A stretch of 33,130 bases of DNA from Deltaproteobacteria bacterium RIFOXYA12_FULL_58_15. GTDB lineage: Bacteria > Myxococcota > XYA12-FULL-58-9. A model generated the notes under the pieces. It made no database searches. It worked only from the letters and a program-made list of their open reading frames with translations, and was not told where the DNA came from. Where the stretch lies: NCBI GenBank assembly GCA_001798605.1, contig MGST01000210.1, positions 5,230 to 38,359 on the forward strand, in the 5' to 3' direction. Shown in pieces: positions 1-8,020 of this stretch; position 1 is the first letter of the stretch, and each line of letters starts with the position of its first letter. A program made the position numbers and the translations under genes.

Positions 1-114
1 CTCGTCGGCTGCCGTAATCACCTGAATTTCAGGATGGTGGAGTGCGCAGGCGAGCTTGGTCGCGCGTTTGAGATCGCCGGTCGCTACCAGGACAGTGTGC
101 ATCTTTTCGGTCAC
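1..114 (-). CDS. Partial response-regulator-like protein (N-terminus only)
   Basis: Only the first 38 codons lie in the window; the gene continues past its left edge. It starts with GTG at 112-114, preceded by a strong AAGGAGG ribosome-binding site at 120-126. The encoded start (TVLVATGDLKRATKLACAL, then PEIQVITAADE) has the beta1-alpha1-beta2 pattern of a CheY-like receiver domain: a hydrophobic strand, an acidic residue, a helix, and a second strand ending in A-x-x-E. The usual pair of acidic residues after beta1 is reduced to one Asp, so it may be a degenerate receiver or another Rossmann-like domain. It lies 60 bp downstream of the DUF4013 gene on the same strand and could share its transcript. 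The effector domain, if any, is outside the window. Confidence 0.55.
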   Translation of the reverse strand, partial: MTEKMHTVLVATGDLKRATKLACALHHPEIQVITAADE

Positions 115-174
115 AGCGTCCTCCTTGTCAGGCCGAGGATAACACGCGAATGCCCGCGCGCGAACACCCGTTGG

Positions 175-891
175 TTAGAGGGCGGATTCGCGGGAGGGGT
201 GTGGGTCTTGAAGAAATGAGTGAGAGATCTCGATCGGCTCTCCACCCCGAACGAGGTATAGCTCATAGAGCTGGCGGTGCAGTTGCCAAGACGCGAACAT
301 GATGACGGTGATCACGGGATAATATCCCAATCCACAAGTCGCGAAGCCAAAGATCATCATTGGGAACATTGCGGCAATCAGAAACAGCTGCGCGAGAATG
401 ATTTGCGACCACACGCGGGCCACAAACCCCTTGGCAAAGGTCCAGGAGAATGCATTCTTGAAATCCTGCAACAAGGCGGCGCGGATTGTCAGGGGAAGAA
501 TGAATACGACCATCAGCACCATGGCGAAAGAGAACAGCAAGATCGTCGCTGCGATAGGGGCGATGATTTCGGGTTCGTGCAGATCCAACAGGGGGATAGC
601 CAGAAGTGGGGCAGCCGAGAACGCCAGCACTGGCAGCGCGAATAGGCCCACCACCAATTGCACGAGAAACGGCCAGATCCCGCGTTTGAGATAGCGGCTG
701 AAGTTATCGAAATCGAACACAGGGTAGGTTTCTTCGCCGTGTCGGTGTTGTGCGACGATCACCTCGGTCAGATACCCGACGTAGACGATAGGTCCCAAAA
801 GAGGAATGAGTGCGCAGACACTTCCGAGCAAGAGCTGCATTCCCCAATTCGGATGGGTAAAGAGGGTCTTAATGGATGCCCTGTATTGCAT
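175..891 (-). CDS. DUF4013 family integral membrane protein
   Basis: A 238-residue membrane protein matching the DUF4013 pattern. It has an N-terminal cytoplasmic stretch ending in a Trp-containing turn, then a long hydrophobic segment with the Leu-Leu-Gly-Ser and Ile-Pro-Leu-Leu-Gly-Pro motifs (about residues 18-45). A short polar loop with YPVFDFDNFSRYLKRG follows, then further hydrophobic segments at about 72-100, 108-135, 160-185 and 188-205. No enzymatic motif is visible. The family's role is not established; members are small multi-pass inner-membrane proteins. The ATG at 889-891 lacks a good ribosome-binding site. The gene is divergent from the fatty-acid fusion enzyme and may be co-transcribed with the truncated receiver-like gene. 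Confidence 0.75.
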   Translation of the reverse strand: MQYRASIKTLFTHPNWGMQLLLGSVCALIPLLGPIVYVGYLTEVIVAQHRHGEETYPVFDFDNFSRYLKRGIWPFLVQLVVGLFALPVLAFSAAPLLAIPLLDLHEPEIIAPIAATILLFSFAMVLMVVFILPLTIRAALLQDFKNAFSWTFAKGFVARVWSQIILAQLFLIAAMFPMMIFGFATCGLGYYPVITVIMFASWQLHRQLYELYLVRGGEPIEISHSFLQDPHPSRESAL

Positions 892-986
892 AGACGAAAC
901 CTAACAGCGGCGGAGCGCGGTCGCAAACGAGTCTTGGCCGTCATGGGTCGCTACAGCGTCGTCTGAGTGGCTCGGTACCGTCACGG

Positions 987-1012
987 CGGGAACGACGGGA
1001 ACGACGGGGAAA
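987..1012. repeat. Short tandem repeat, 9-nt unit
   Basis: Two exact copies of CGGGAACGA followed by a third, imperfect copy (CGGGGAA). They lie in the intergenic region between the divergent DUF4013 and fusion-enzyme genes, just upstream of a possible promoter. This may be a binding-site array or simple slippage. Confidence 0.4.
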
Positions 1013-1016
1013 CTCC

Positions 1017-1044
1017 TTGAATTCAACCGGGCATTTGCGATTAT
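1017..1044 (+). promoter_or_regulatory. Possible sigma70-type promoter for the fusion enzyme
   Basis: TTGAAT at 1017-1022, a 16-nt spacer, then GATTAT at 1039-1044, each matching the consensus hexamer at four of six positions. Transcription would begin near 1051, about 20 nt before the start codon. The -35 box sits inside the perfect palindrome TTGAATTCAA (1017-1026). This is pattern matching only. Confidence 0.3.
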
Positions 1045-1073
1045 CGCCGTTCGAACCCAACAAGGAGCTCGAT

Positions 1074-3041
1074 ATGAAGGTTGGAGTTATTGGCTCGGGG
1101 GCAATCGGACCCGATTTGGCATACGGTTTTGTTTCTGCCCTCTCCCACACGGCAGGCGCGAAGGTATTCCTTCACGATATCGATCGAGCCGCCCTAGATG
1201 CAGGCAAGAGGCGCATCGACGGTTACATGACGAAGGCCATGGACAAGGGCAAGCTCAAACCGAAAGTTGCCGAGGCCATCACCAGCGCCTTGGTCACGAC
1301 ACTGGACCTCGCGGACCTCAAGGACTGTGACTATGTTCTCGAAGCGGCGTCTGAGGACTTGCAGGTCAAGAAATCCATTCTTGCCGAGCTGGAGGACCTG
1401 GTGCGTCCTGACTGTCTCATCGGTTTTGCCACCTCGGGAATCCCGCGCGCTCGGATCGCGGCTGGTGCCAAGCATCCAGAGCGTTGTTACGTGAACCATC
1501 CATTCTATCCCGCCTGGCGATCGCCACCTGTGGAGGTTGTCCCATCCGGCCATCGGGAGAATGACCAACAAATGCTGAACACATTGATCGGTCTAGGTAA
1601 GGTCCCGGTGGTGACTGCGGATGTCGTTTGTTTTGCGGCAGACGATCTCTTCGCAAATTACTGCGCAGAGGCGGGGCGAATCGTCGAGGAAGGGTTGGCA
1701 ACGCCCGTGCAGGTGGATGCCATCGTCAACGATGCCATAGGCGGCGGCGGGCCTTTCAACGTCATGGACCTGACACGTGCCAATGCAATCATCGATCATT
1801 GCATGACGTTGATGCGTGATGCCGCCGGTGGTGCCAAGTGGTTGGAGACGCCCCAGATCTTTGCCGATCGTGGCATGAAACCGTGGATTGAGAGTACCGC
1901 CGGTGCGGACGCCGCTTATGACGACGCGCTCAAAAAAAAGGTGCTCGACAGAATCCTCGGGGTGCTCTTAGCTCGTGCCTATTTCGTCGTCGACAAGGAC
2001 ATCTGCTCGGCTCGGGATCTCAACTGGTTGACGAAGAGTGCTCTCGGTTTCCGTCCAGGTCTGCTCGAATACGCCGAGAAGCTGGGTGCCGAACAGGTGT
2101 ACGAGCTTTGCGGACGATACGCCGCACACGCAGACGGGTTTGTCATCCCCGATAGCATCGCCCAGAAGAAGCTGCCGAGCTTCTGGCGCAACGTCACCGT
2201 CGAAGAGGAAGGTGACATCGCTGTGGTTACGGTGACACGACCTGAGGCAATGAACGCCCTCAACGCCCAAACGATTCGAGAGCTGGATGAGGCTTTTGCG
2301 GCGCTCGCAAAGAACGATTCTGTCAAAGGTATCGTCTTGACAGCCTTCAAGGGAAACCTCGCAGGAGCGGATATCAAAGAGCTCGCGACCCTCAAGAGTG
2401 CGGAACAGGGTGAAGAGCTGTGTTTGCGTGGACAGGCGGTCACCAATAGGATCGCGGCCTCGACAAAACCCGTGGTCGCGGCAGTGGATGGTCCCGTGCT
2501 TGGCGGTGGCTGCGAGATGTCGATGGCAGCTCATGCGCGTGTGGTTGGCAAGGCGCTCATGCTTGGCCAGCCAGAGGTCAATCTCGGCATCATTCCTGGC
2601 TATGGGGGAACCCAACGGCTTCCCCGTCTCATTGGGCTCGCGCATGGCATGGACCTATTGCAGAGCGGCCGGCCGGTGGGTGCCAAAGAAGCCTGCGAGT
2701 GGGGTTGGGCGCACGGTGATCCGGTGGGTAACATTGTCGCCGCGGCCAAAGCTTTGATTCGTGAACACCTCGCGGGCAGGGTGAAGCTCGCGCCGGTCGA
2801 TGCAAAACCAATGGACGTGCCAGACACTCTGCCCGTAGTCGATATTGGTTATCACTCGCGAGCCATCGACCTGCAGCTCTTGCGAGCTGTCCGCGATGGG
2901 CTTTCGCAGTCCTTGCCCGAAGGGCTGAAGATTGAAGCAAAGGCCTTTGCCCAGTGTACCAAGGCTGCAGATTTCGCCATTGGCATGAAGAACTTCGTCG
3001 AAAAAGGTCCACGCTCTCAAGCCGAGTTTGTCCACTCGTAG
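1074..3041 (+). CDS. Bifunctional 3-hydroxyacyl-CoA dehydrogenase / enoyl-CoA hydratase
   Basis: A 655-residue fusion enzyme for the hydration and NAD-dependent oxidation steps of beta-oxidation. The N-terminal Rossmann domain carries GVIGSGAIG (residues 4-12). The dehydrogenase His142 (NHPFYP) and Glu154 (PVEVV) are 12 residues apart, as in HAD enzymes. The dehydrogenase C-domain follows, then a crotonase domain from about residue 370. Both hydratase glutamates are present: Glu481 in GGGCEMSM and Glu501 in GQPEVNLG. The domain order is the reverse of FadB/FadJ and matches archaeal-type fusions. The family's conserved Asn-Arg pair after the Gly-Phe motif reads Asp190-Asp191 here. ATG 1074 is chosen because AAGGAG lies 6 nt upstream; the frame stays open to 1017. 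The HAD phosphatase follows after 50 bp. No thiolase gene is adjacent. Confidence 0.88.
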   Translation: MKVGVIGSGAIGPDLAYGFVSALSHTAGAKVFLHDIDRAALDAGKRRIDGYMTKAMDKGKLKPKVAEAITSALVTTLDLADLKDCDYVLEAASEDLQVKKSILAELEDLVRPDCLIGFATSGIPRARIAAGAKHPERCYVNHPFYPAWRSPPVEVVPSGHRENDQQMLNTLIGLGKVPVVTADVVCFAADDLFANYCAEAGRIVEEGLATPVQVDAIVNDAIGGGGPFNVMDLTRANAIIDHCMTLMRDAAGGAKWLETPQIFADRGMKPWIESTAGADAAYDDALKKKVLDRILGVLLARAYFVVDKDICSARDLNWLTKSALGFRPGLLEYAEKLGAEQVYELCGRYAAHADGFVIPDSIAQKKLPSFWRNVTVEEEGDIAVVTVTRPEAMNALNAQTIRELDEAFAALAKNDSVKGIVLTAFKGNLAGADIKELATLKSAEQGEELCLRGQAVTNRIAASTKPVVAAVDGPVLGGGCEMSMAAHARVVGKALMLGQPEVNLGIIPGYGGTQRLPRLIGLAHGMDLLQSGRPVGAKEACEWGWAHGDPVGNIVAAAKALIREHLAGRVKLAPVDAKPMDVPDTLPVVDIGYHSRAIDLQLLRAVRDGLSQSLPEGLKIEAKAFAQCTKAADFAIGMKNFVEKGPRSQAEFVHS

Positions 3042-3091
3042 GACACGCCGGTGCAGAATCGTAGTATGTCTGGGTCTCCTGGAGGTATTCT

Positions 3092-3751
3092 TTGACGCGT
3101 TCCATTGACATGGTGGTCTTCGATATCGACGGCACCTTGATCGTCCATCCCACCGGCAAGGTGGTTTGGCAGCACCTGTGTCATCGATTTGGAACGCCCA
3201 TTGAGGTCAATCACGCCCGTCTCAAACAGCACGTGTCTGGAGAGCTCTCCTATGCCGATTGGGTCCGACTGGACATCGAGGATTGGCAACGCGCTGGGGC
3301 ACGCAGGTCCCAGGTCGTTGATGCTCTTCGCGAGTTTCGACTGCGAGAGGGGGCTCGTGCGGCTCTTTCCGAGTTGGAGCGGCGTGGTTATCGTCTGGCT
3401 GCGGTTTCTGGGACGCTGGATATTCTCGTTGAAACGGTTTTCCCCGATCATCCCTTTGAGCGGATCTTCTCCAATCGAATCTTTTTCGACGACGATGGGG
3501 CCATCAGTGGCTGGGAGGCCACACCATTCGATTTCGATGGCAAGGCGACGGCTCTGCGGGAGCTTGCGAGCGATGGAACCGTTAGCTTGGAGCGCATGGC
3601 CTTTGTGGGTGACGACATTAACGATGTGGATGCCGCAAAGGCTGTCGGTTTTTCCGTGGCCCACCATCCGCGCTCGGAGGAGCTCGCCGCCTGTTGTGAT
3701 CTGATTATTCGGGAGGGCTCCTTGGAACAGTTACTCGAGTACCTGCCGTAG
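3092..3751 (+). CDS. HAD-superfamily phosphatase, phosphoserine-phosphatase-like
   Basis: A 219-residue cytoplasmic HAD hydrolase. All four HAD motifs are visible: FDIDGTL near the N-terminus (nucleophile Asp11, general acid Asp13), the motif II Ser/Thr in AAVSGT, the motif III Lys in FDGKATAL, and the motif IV acidic cluster in FVGDDINDVDAAKA. A helical cap lies between motifs I and II. The layout resembles SerB-type HAD-IB enzymes, but the substrate cannot be read from sequence. The start is taken as TTG 3092 because GGAGG (3081-3085) is correctly spaced for it; the alternative is ATG 3110. The gene follows the beta-oxidation fusion by 50 bp and ends 15 bp from the convergent amidohydrolase gene. 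Confidence 0.82.
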   Translation: MTRSIDMVVFDIDGTLIVHPTGKVVWQHLCHRFGTPIEVNHARLKQHVSGELSYADWVRLDIEDWQRAGARRSQVVDALREFRLREGARAALSELERRGYRLAAVSGTLDILVETVFPDHPFERIFSNRIFFDDDGAISGWEATPFDFDGKATALRELASDGTVSLERMAFVGDDINDVDAAKAVGFSVAHHPRSEELAACCDLIIREGSLEQLLEYLP

Positions 3752-3766
3752 AGGTGGCGCTCACGC

Positions 3767-5341
3767 TTATCTGGTGTAGACGAGCTCGCCGTTGACCCAA
3801 GTCATATCCGTTCGTATTTGCCACGCTTCATCGTCGAGTCTCACCTTGCCAGTCTCATCGCGGGTGGATTGAAACGGATCGCGATCGAGTACGACAAGAT
3901 CGGCTGCGGCACCGACCTGCAGGACACCGGTTGCGAAGGGAAAGTTGTTGAGCCTGCCCGGCGTGCTCGTATGGGCAGCCAGCGCCTCTTCTAGGGTCAG
4001 GGCCTGTGCATGCACGAATGCGGCCGACGTCCCAGTGGCGACACGTGTCACCGCGGCGCGAATGCCGGGCCATGGGTCGACAGTTTCAACGGGGGCATCG
4101 GAGCCAAACACCAACTCGGCACCACCTTCGAGCATCAAGCGGTAGGCGTAGCAGTATTCGTGCAGGTTGGCTGACAAGTGTCGAAGGATGATCTCCCTGT
4201 CTGCCCAGAGGTGTGACGGCTGACCGGAGAGCACCAACCCTCTATAATCGCCCAAACCGCTGGGAAGTAGCTGCACGTGCTCGATCCGGTGTCGTGTAGC
4301 GGCAGGCCAATCGTAGCGAGCGAGGCCGTCAACAACCAATCGAGTGGCGCGGTCACCGATTGAGTGAAACACTCCATTGGTTTTGGCGTCGACCATTGCG
4401 CGAAGCCAGTCGTCGAGGACGACCGCGTCGAGGGCCAGAAGTCCACGGCTATTGGTTCCGAGGTACGGTATGCTCAACGCAGCGGTGAGGGAACCAAAGC
4501 TGCCATCAACAAACAGCTTGACGCCGCCGAGATCGAGCCACGGGTGGCGGTTGCCTTGCAGCAGAACGGCGTTGGCTCGAAGCTCGGCAGGCGAGGCAAA
4601 AAGAAGATTGGCAATGACCCGAATGCGCGCCTGGCTGTTTTCGAGGTGGTTGGCAACGATTGGCAGGTCTTCGGGTGCTTCCATCGTGTGGACCCGAGTG
4701 ATGCCATGGCGCCAAAGGTGTTCGATGTAGGGTGCCAGCGCAGCCGCCTTGGCCGCTTGGCTTGGCTTTGGCAACAGGAGGTTTCGCAGGGCGAAGACCT
4801 CTTCGTAAACCAGACCGGTGTATGCACCTCGTTGTTGTTCAATGGTGCATGCTGGCAATTGTGGTAACGCCAGCAGATGCGTCATACCCGCGGCGTTGAG
4901 CCAGAGGGAATGCCAATCTTTGCTCACCAAAAGGACGGGGTTCTCCGGTGCCGCGACATCCAATGCCGCTGGGGACGGCCTCGCGTCCGCAAACAGGACC
5001 CGTCTCTCCCAACCCGAGCCGATGATCCAGTCTCCAGGTCGGGTGCATGCAGCACGGTCACGGATGAGAGCCTGCAGTTCTTCGATGCTACCACAACGGC
5101 GACAGTCGAGATTCCGATGTTCGAGGGAAGCGACGACGAGATGGAGGTGACTGTCGCAGAAGCCAGGAAAAAGTGCTCGGCCATCGAGATCGATCTTGAT
5201 GGCAAATCGGGCCGGCGTTGGCAGATTCTCTTTGGGGCCGACGTAGGCGGTTGTGCTTCCATGAGTCAGTAGGACACCGTCGCCCATGCGGCCGTTCGCC
5301 ATGGAATAGATGGGACCGTTGTGAAAAAGGTAAGCGGTCAC
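3767..5341 (-). CDS. YtcJ-like amidohydrolase (Amidohydro_3 family)
   Basis: A metal-dependent amidohydrolase of about 524 residues. Metal-site motifs appear in order: SHLHL (H-x-H), HSIGDRA, RIEHVQLL and FGSDAPVETVDPW, the last giving the catalytic Asp. An N-terminal beta-sandwich half (LFHNGPIYSM) is completed by the C-terminal GAAADLVVLDRDPF. This is the YtcJ type, whose members hydrolyse amide or formamide bonds in varied substrates; the substrate here is unknown. There is no signal peptide. The frame stays open to 5641, but that extension overlaps the divergent YkgJ-type gene. GTG 5341 keeps the conserved first strand and gives the usual family length, although no good ribosome-binding site precedes it, so the start is uncertain. 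Confidence 0.8.
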   Translation of the reverse strand: MTAYLFHNGPIYSMANGRMGDGVLLTHGSTTAYVGPKENLPTPARFAIKIDLDGRALFPGFCDSHLHLVVASLEHRNLDCRRCGSIEELQALIRDRAACTRPGDWIIGSGWERRVLFADARPSPAALDVAAPENPVLLVSKDWHSLWLNAAGMTHLLALPQLPACTIEQQRGAYTGLVYEEVFALRNLLLPKPSQAAKAAALAPYIEHLWRHGITRVHTMEAPEDLPIVANHLENSQARIRVIANLLFASPAELRANAVLLQGNRHPWLDLGGVKLFVDGSFGSLTAALSIPYLGTNSRGLLALDAVVLDDWLRAMVDAKTNGVFHSIGDRATRLVVDGLARYDWPAATRHRIEHVQLLPSGLGDYRGLVLSGQPSHLWADREIILRHLSANLHEYCYAYRLMLEGGAELVFGSDAPVETVDPWPGIRAAVTRVATGTSAAFVHAQALTLEEALAAHTSTPGRLNNFPFATGVLQVGAAADLVVLDRDPFQSTRDETGKVRLDDEAWQIRTDMTWVNGELVYTR

Positions 5342-5471
5342 GGCGGCAAGGGCCAGCAGGTTGTAGCAACATGTCTCAATGGTTGCGGTGACACCTTCGT
5401 GTGTATAGGAAGAAGTGGCGTACGAGTCCACAGCCCGAGCTGGTGGGACGAGGGAGTTAGGAGTCGAGTAG

Positions 5472-6377
5472 ATGAGCACCAAGAGTTCAGCCGATTGGGA
5501 CATGCAAGTCCTGGAGAGAGAATGGCAGACTCTCATGGATGAATTGGCCGCAGCCACGAGCCTCTCGCCCTTGAGGGTTCGAGCCCAGGCTGAGATCGAG
5601 TCCATTGTGGGCGAAACGTTTAAGGCGTGGCCCGGACTCAACGGCGATGGTCGTGTCGCAGCATGGGCAAAGCTGATGACAACAGCAACCCAGAGCAGTC
5701 AATCGATGTTGCCGTCGTGTGTGTCCTGTGGCGAATGTTGTCGGGTGTCCAGCCCGACTCTGCATCCCGACGATTTGGATCTGGTGCGCGAGCAAAAATT
5801 GCCCTGGAACCGGTTGTACACACTGCGACGCGGTGAGGCCGCTCGGAGCGTCAGCGGTGCGGCTCCTTTTGTGCTCGACAGGGAACAAGTGAAGATTCGC
5901 GAAAACAGCGAATCCCATCATTGTGAATTCCTCACCGAGGAGCGGTGCTGCAGCGTCCACATCGATCGCCCGCTGCAATGTCGTGCACAGGCCTGTTGGG
6001 ATCCCGCCCAGGCCCGTGAGCTAATAGGGCAGCCAAGGCTCACTCGCGAGGACATTTTTGGCGAGGTCCCTGCGTTGTTGGAGATCATTCGGGCCCATGA
6101 GGCTCGATGTCCATTCCCGAAGCTGCATGTCGCCTGTGAGAAAGTGGCCACAGCCCAAGGCGACGAGCAGATGGCTGCAGCAGTCAACGAGGTCGTCGAG
6201 GTGGTCGCGTTCGAAGAGGTCTTTCGCACCGAGGCCGCTCAGCGTTTGGATATTCCTGACGACGTGCTCGATCTGATCTTCGGTCGAAGCTTTGTCGAGC
6301 TCGTTCGCCTGTTTGGTTTCCGCGTCGACAAGGGCGCAGACGGTAGCCGCACTCTGGTGCCCCGCGACGCTAAGTGA
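5472..6377 (+). CDS. YkgJ-type cysteine-cluster protein
   Basis: A 301-residue protein with the CxxCxxCC signature of the YkgJ family at Cys83, Cys86, Cys89 and Cys90. A second set of cysteines follows (Cys151, Cys159, Cys160, Cys170, Cys175), with a conserved-looking HIDRPLQCRAQACW segment. The cysteines are thought to bind zinc or an Fe-S cluster; the biochemical role of the family is not settled. The N-terminal 75 residues are helical and not part of the core family. The C-terminal third, after a further Cys pair near 212-222, is specific to this protein. The start ATG 5472 has AGGAG 8 nt upstream. The gene is divergent from the amidohydrolase and is followed by the gene-free region at 6378-6820. 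Confidence 0.75.
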   Translation: MSTKSSADWDMQVLEREWQTLMDELAAATSLSPLRVRAQAEIESIVGETFKAWPGLNGDGRVAAWAKLMTTATQSSQSMLPSCVSCGECCRVSSPTLHPDDLDLVREQKLPWNRLYTLRRGEAARSVSGAAPFVLDREQVKIRENSESHHCEFLTEERCCSVHIDRPLQCRAQACWDPAQARELIGQPRLTREDIFGEVPALLEIIRAHEARCPFPKLHVACEKVATAQGDEQMAAAVNEVVEVVAFEEVFRTEAAQRLDIPDDVLDLIFGRSFVELVRLFGFRVDKGADGSRTLVPRDAK

Positions 6378-6396
6378 GTTGCTAGCCAGAAACTAA

Positions 6397-6554
6397 CCCT
6401 GTGTCGCCGTTCGCTTTGCGGTGGCAACTGGGCACGCTCGGTTCCACCTCCAAAGACTCTCGTCTCGATTGAGTGCATCACTTCGGCGGCTTCCTTGTTC
6501 TCGGTGAATACCGCGCGCCCCGTTGCCACCGCAGGCGCTCGCTTGGGCACAGGG
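6397..6554. repeat. Imperfect inverted repeat, possible structured or mobile miniature element
   Basis: The arms pair as CCCTGTG (6397-6403) with CACAGGG (6548-6554), and TGCGGTGGCAAC (6417-6428) with GTTGCCACCGCA (6522-6533). The gaps between the two blocks are nearly equal on each side (13 and 14 nt), so the arms are symmetrical. About 93 nt separate the inner blocks. The element begins 20 nt after the YkgJ-type gene. It could be a folded RNA, a terminator-like 3' structure or a miniature repeat element. It lacks integron attC core sites and obvious target-site duplications. Confidence 0.5.
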
Positions 6555-6690
6555 TCTGTCCCGTTTCTCTCATGAACGATCCCGACGCCGCAGGCGGCCG
6601 GGGGCGCGGCTTGCCTGAAACTGACAGCTAGTCCGCGCCAGTTCGCTTGTGCCGCTCCGGTCGACCCCATTTTGGTTTTCGCTGCACGGC

Positions 6691-6707
6691 GGGCACCAAT
6701 GGTGCCC
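6691..6707. promoter_or_regulatory. Perfect palindrome, operator candidate
   Basis: GGGCACCA-A-TGGTGCCC is a perfect 8-1-8 inverted repeat, 113 bp before the serine hydrolase start. It has the size and symmetry of a dimeric regulator site. No promoter boxes are clear around it. Confidence 0.4.
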
Positions 6708-6820
6708 ACCTCTGCATCTCGGTCCCAAATGGAATCGGGTGTCCCAAAGTATCAATTGCGGGGAAGCGCTGCGTGTTCGATGACAACTGAAGAGGCTTTT
6801 CCCAGTGACTTGGAGGTTCC

Positions 6821-7903
6821 ATGTTCAAGTATTTCAGTATCATCGCCTTTCTTTCCATAGCCTGTGGGTCCCTCGGGCCGCAGGACGGGGATGCAGCACC
6901 TCCTATTGTTGAGCCTTCCTTTGATCCGGTACTTGCCGCCGAGCTGTCCACAGCGTTTGATGACGCCATCGCCGCCACCGGGGCGGTCTCCGGTGTGGCG
7001 GCCGTGTGGCGCCGGTACGGCGGCATGTGGTTGGGTTCCACCGAGGCGATTTCGCCAGTTGCACCTTTGCGGATCGGCAGTATCACCAAGCCCTTCGTGG
7101 CGGCGTGTGCGCTCCAACTCGTCGACGCTGGGAAGCTCGAGCTCGACGCGACGATCGACCGCTGGTTTCCCGCTTTGCCCAGCGCCAGTGCAATTACGGT
7201 GCGCGATCTCCTCCAACACACGTCCGGCATTGTCGACTACATGCAGGTCACCGCCTTTCGGGAGGACTTCTACGCCAATCCCCAACGCCGATGGGACGTC
7301 GCGTCTATCGAGGGGTACATCGAGAGTGAGCCGCGTCTGTTCACCCCAGGGGCGAGGTGGTCCTATTCGAATAGCGGCTATTATCTACTCGGGGCCATCT
7401 TAGAAGAGGTTAGCGGCCAATCCTTGGGGAATCTTCTACGCGAAACCATTTGGCAACCTTTGGCGGTCACTAGCCCCGTGTACGAAATGGAGGAGACCCC
7501 AACGGAGCCGCTGGTTCCAGGTTACAGTGACTTCTTCGGGACCTGGTCCAACGTCACCTCGGACTACGACATCTCTGTGGCCGGGCCCGCCGGTGCAGTC
7601 GCGGCCAACGCCGGTGACTTGGCAAAGGCGATCGGACAGTTGAAGGATCAGATACCGCCGGCCCTTCACGAAGCGTGGCTCGACACCGTGCCAGCCGGTG
7701 GCATTGATTACGGCCTCGGGATCATGGATGTGCCGCTCGGCAACGGTCGTCGTGCGCTGGGCCACTTTGGTGATATCTGGGGCTACCAAGCCTACGCATT
7801 CACCATACCGGAAGCTTTGACCACTGTGGTTGTCCTGCTCGGCGACGACGAGAGCGACATCAACACTGTCTTTCTTGCGTTGCTTGATACCCTGGGGCTC
7901 TGA
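6821..7903 (+). CDS. Secreted serine hydrolase, class C beta-lactamase / DD-peptidase fold
   Basis: A 360-residue exported enzyme of the beta-lactamase-related serine hydrolase family. An N-terminal hydrophobic signal ends in LSIAC, so it is probably a lipoprotein with Cys15 lipidated, although Ser rather than Leu sits at -3. The penicillin-binding motifs are all present: SITK (nucleophile Ser87, Lys90), YSN (182-184), and HFG (315-317) in place of KTG, with the usual LLQHTSG between the first two. Members include D-alanyl-D-alanine carboxypeptidases, esterases and peptidases. Sequence alone does not show whether it hydrolyses beta-lactams. GGAGG lies 5 nt before ATG 6821. The AraC-type gene starts about 100 bp downstream on the same strand. 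Confidence 0.85.
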   Translation: MFKYFSIIAFLSIACGSLGPQDGDAAPPIVEPSFDPVLAAELSTAFDDAIAATGAVSGVAAVWRRYGGMWLGSTEAISPVAPLRIGSITKPFVAACALQLVDAGKLELDATIDRWFPALPSASAITVRDLLQHTSGIVDYMQVTAFREDFYANPQRRWDVASIEGYIESEPRLFTPGARWSYSNSGYYLLGAILEEVSGQSLGNLLRETIWQPLAVTSPVYEMEETPTEPLVPGYSDFFGTWSNVTSDYDISVAGPAGAVAANAGDLAKAIGQLKDQIPPALHEAWLDTVPAGGIDYGLGIMDVPLGNGRRALGHFGDIWGYQAYAFTIPEALTTVVVLLGDDESDINTVFLALLDTLGL

Positions 7904-7972
7904 TCGAGGGACCTCTCTCTCTCTTTGTTCGAGTCTTGGATCCTTGGCGGGAGAAGATTTGAGGACGGACCC

Positions 7973-8001
7973 TGGACGGATCGAATAACGGCCGTTAGTA
8001 T
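7973..8001 (+). promoter_or_regulatory. Possible promoter for the AraC-type gene
   Basis: TGGACG (7973-7978), a 17-nt spacer, then TAGTAT (7996-8001). Transcription would start at about 8008, on the ATG itself, consistent with a leaderless message and with the absence of a ribosome-binding site. The palindrome AACGGCCGTT (7987-7996) lies in the spacer. Confidence 0.3.
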
Positions 8002-8004
8002 CGT

Positions 8005-8020
8005 GTGATGCTCGCATCAC
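8005..8020. promoter_or_regulatory. Palindrome across the AraC-type start codon
   Basis: GTGATGC-TC-GCATCAC is a perfect 7-2-7 inverted repeat that includes the putative ATG (8008). If the upstream promoter is real, the site covers the transcription start, a classical position for autorepression. Confidence 0.4.

Larger units (their letters stand above)
6378..6820. other. 443-bp gene-free region with inverted repeats
   Basis: No convincing gene lies here. The stretch holds a large imperfect inverted repeat (6397-6554), a GC-rich stem-rich patch near 6584-6612, and a perfect 17-bp palindrome (6691-6707). Minus-strand reading frames crossing it run antisense into the flanking genes, lack ribosome-binding sites and have no recognisable domain, so I treat them as non-coding. 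Confidence 0.6.

Noticed and set aside
1968..2645. Minus-strand 225-codon frame in the fusion enzyme gene
   Set aside because: Antisense to the conserved crotonase domain; no independent support.
2629..3667. Minus-strand frames of 176 and 216 codons near the HAD phosphatase
   Set aside because: They are antisense to two well-supported genes and show no domain.
6397..6554. Integron attC site
   Set aside because: The inverted repeat lacks the RYYYAAC and GTTRRRY core sites, and no integrase or cassette array is nearby.
6239..6709. Minus-strand 156-codon frame across the gene-free region
   Set aside because: It runs antisense into the YkgJ-type gene, has no ribosome-binding site or domain, and its sequence follows the inverted-repeat arms.
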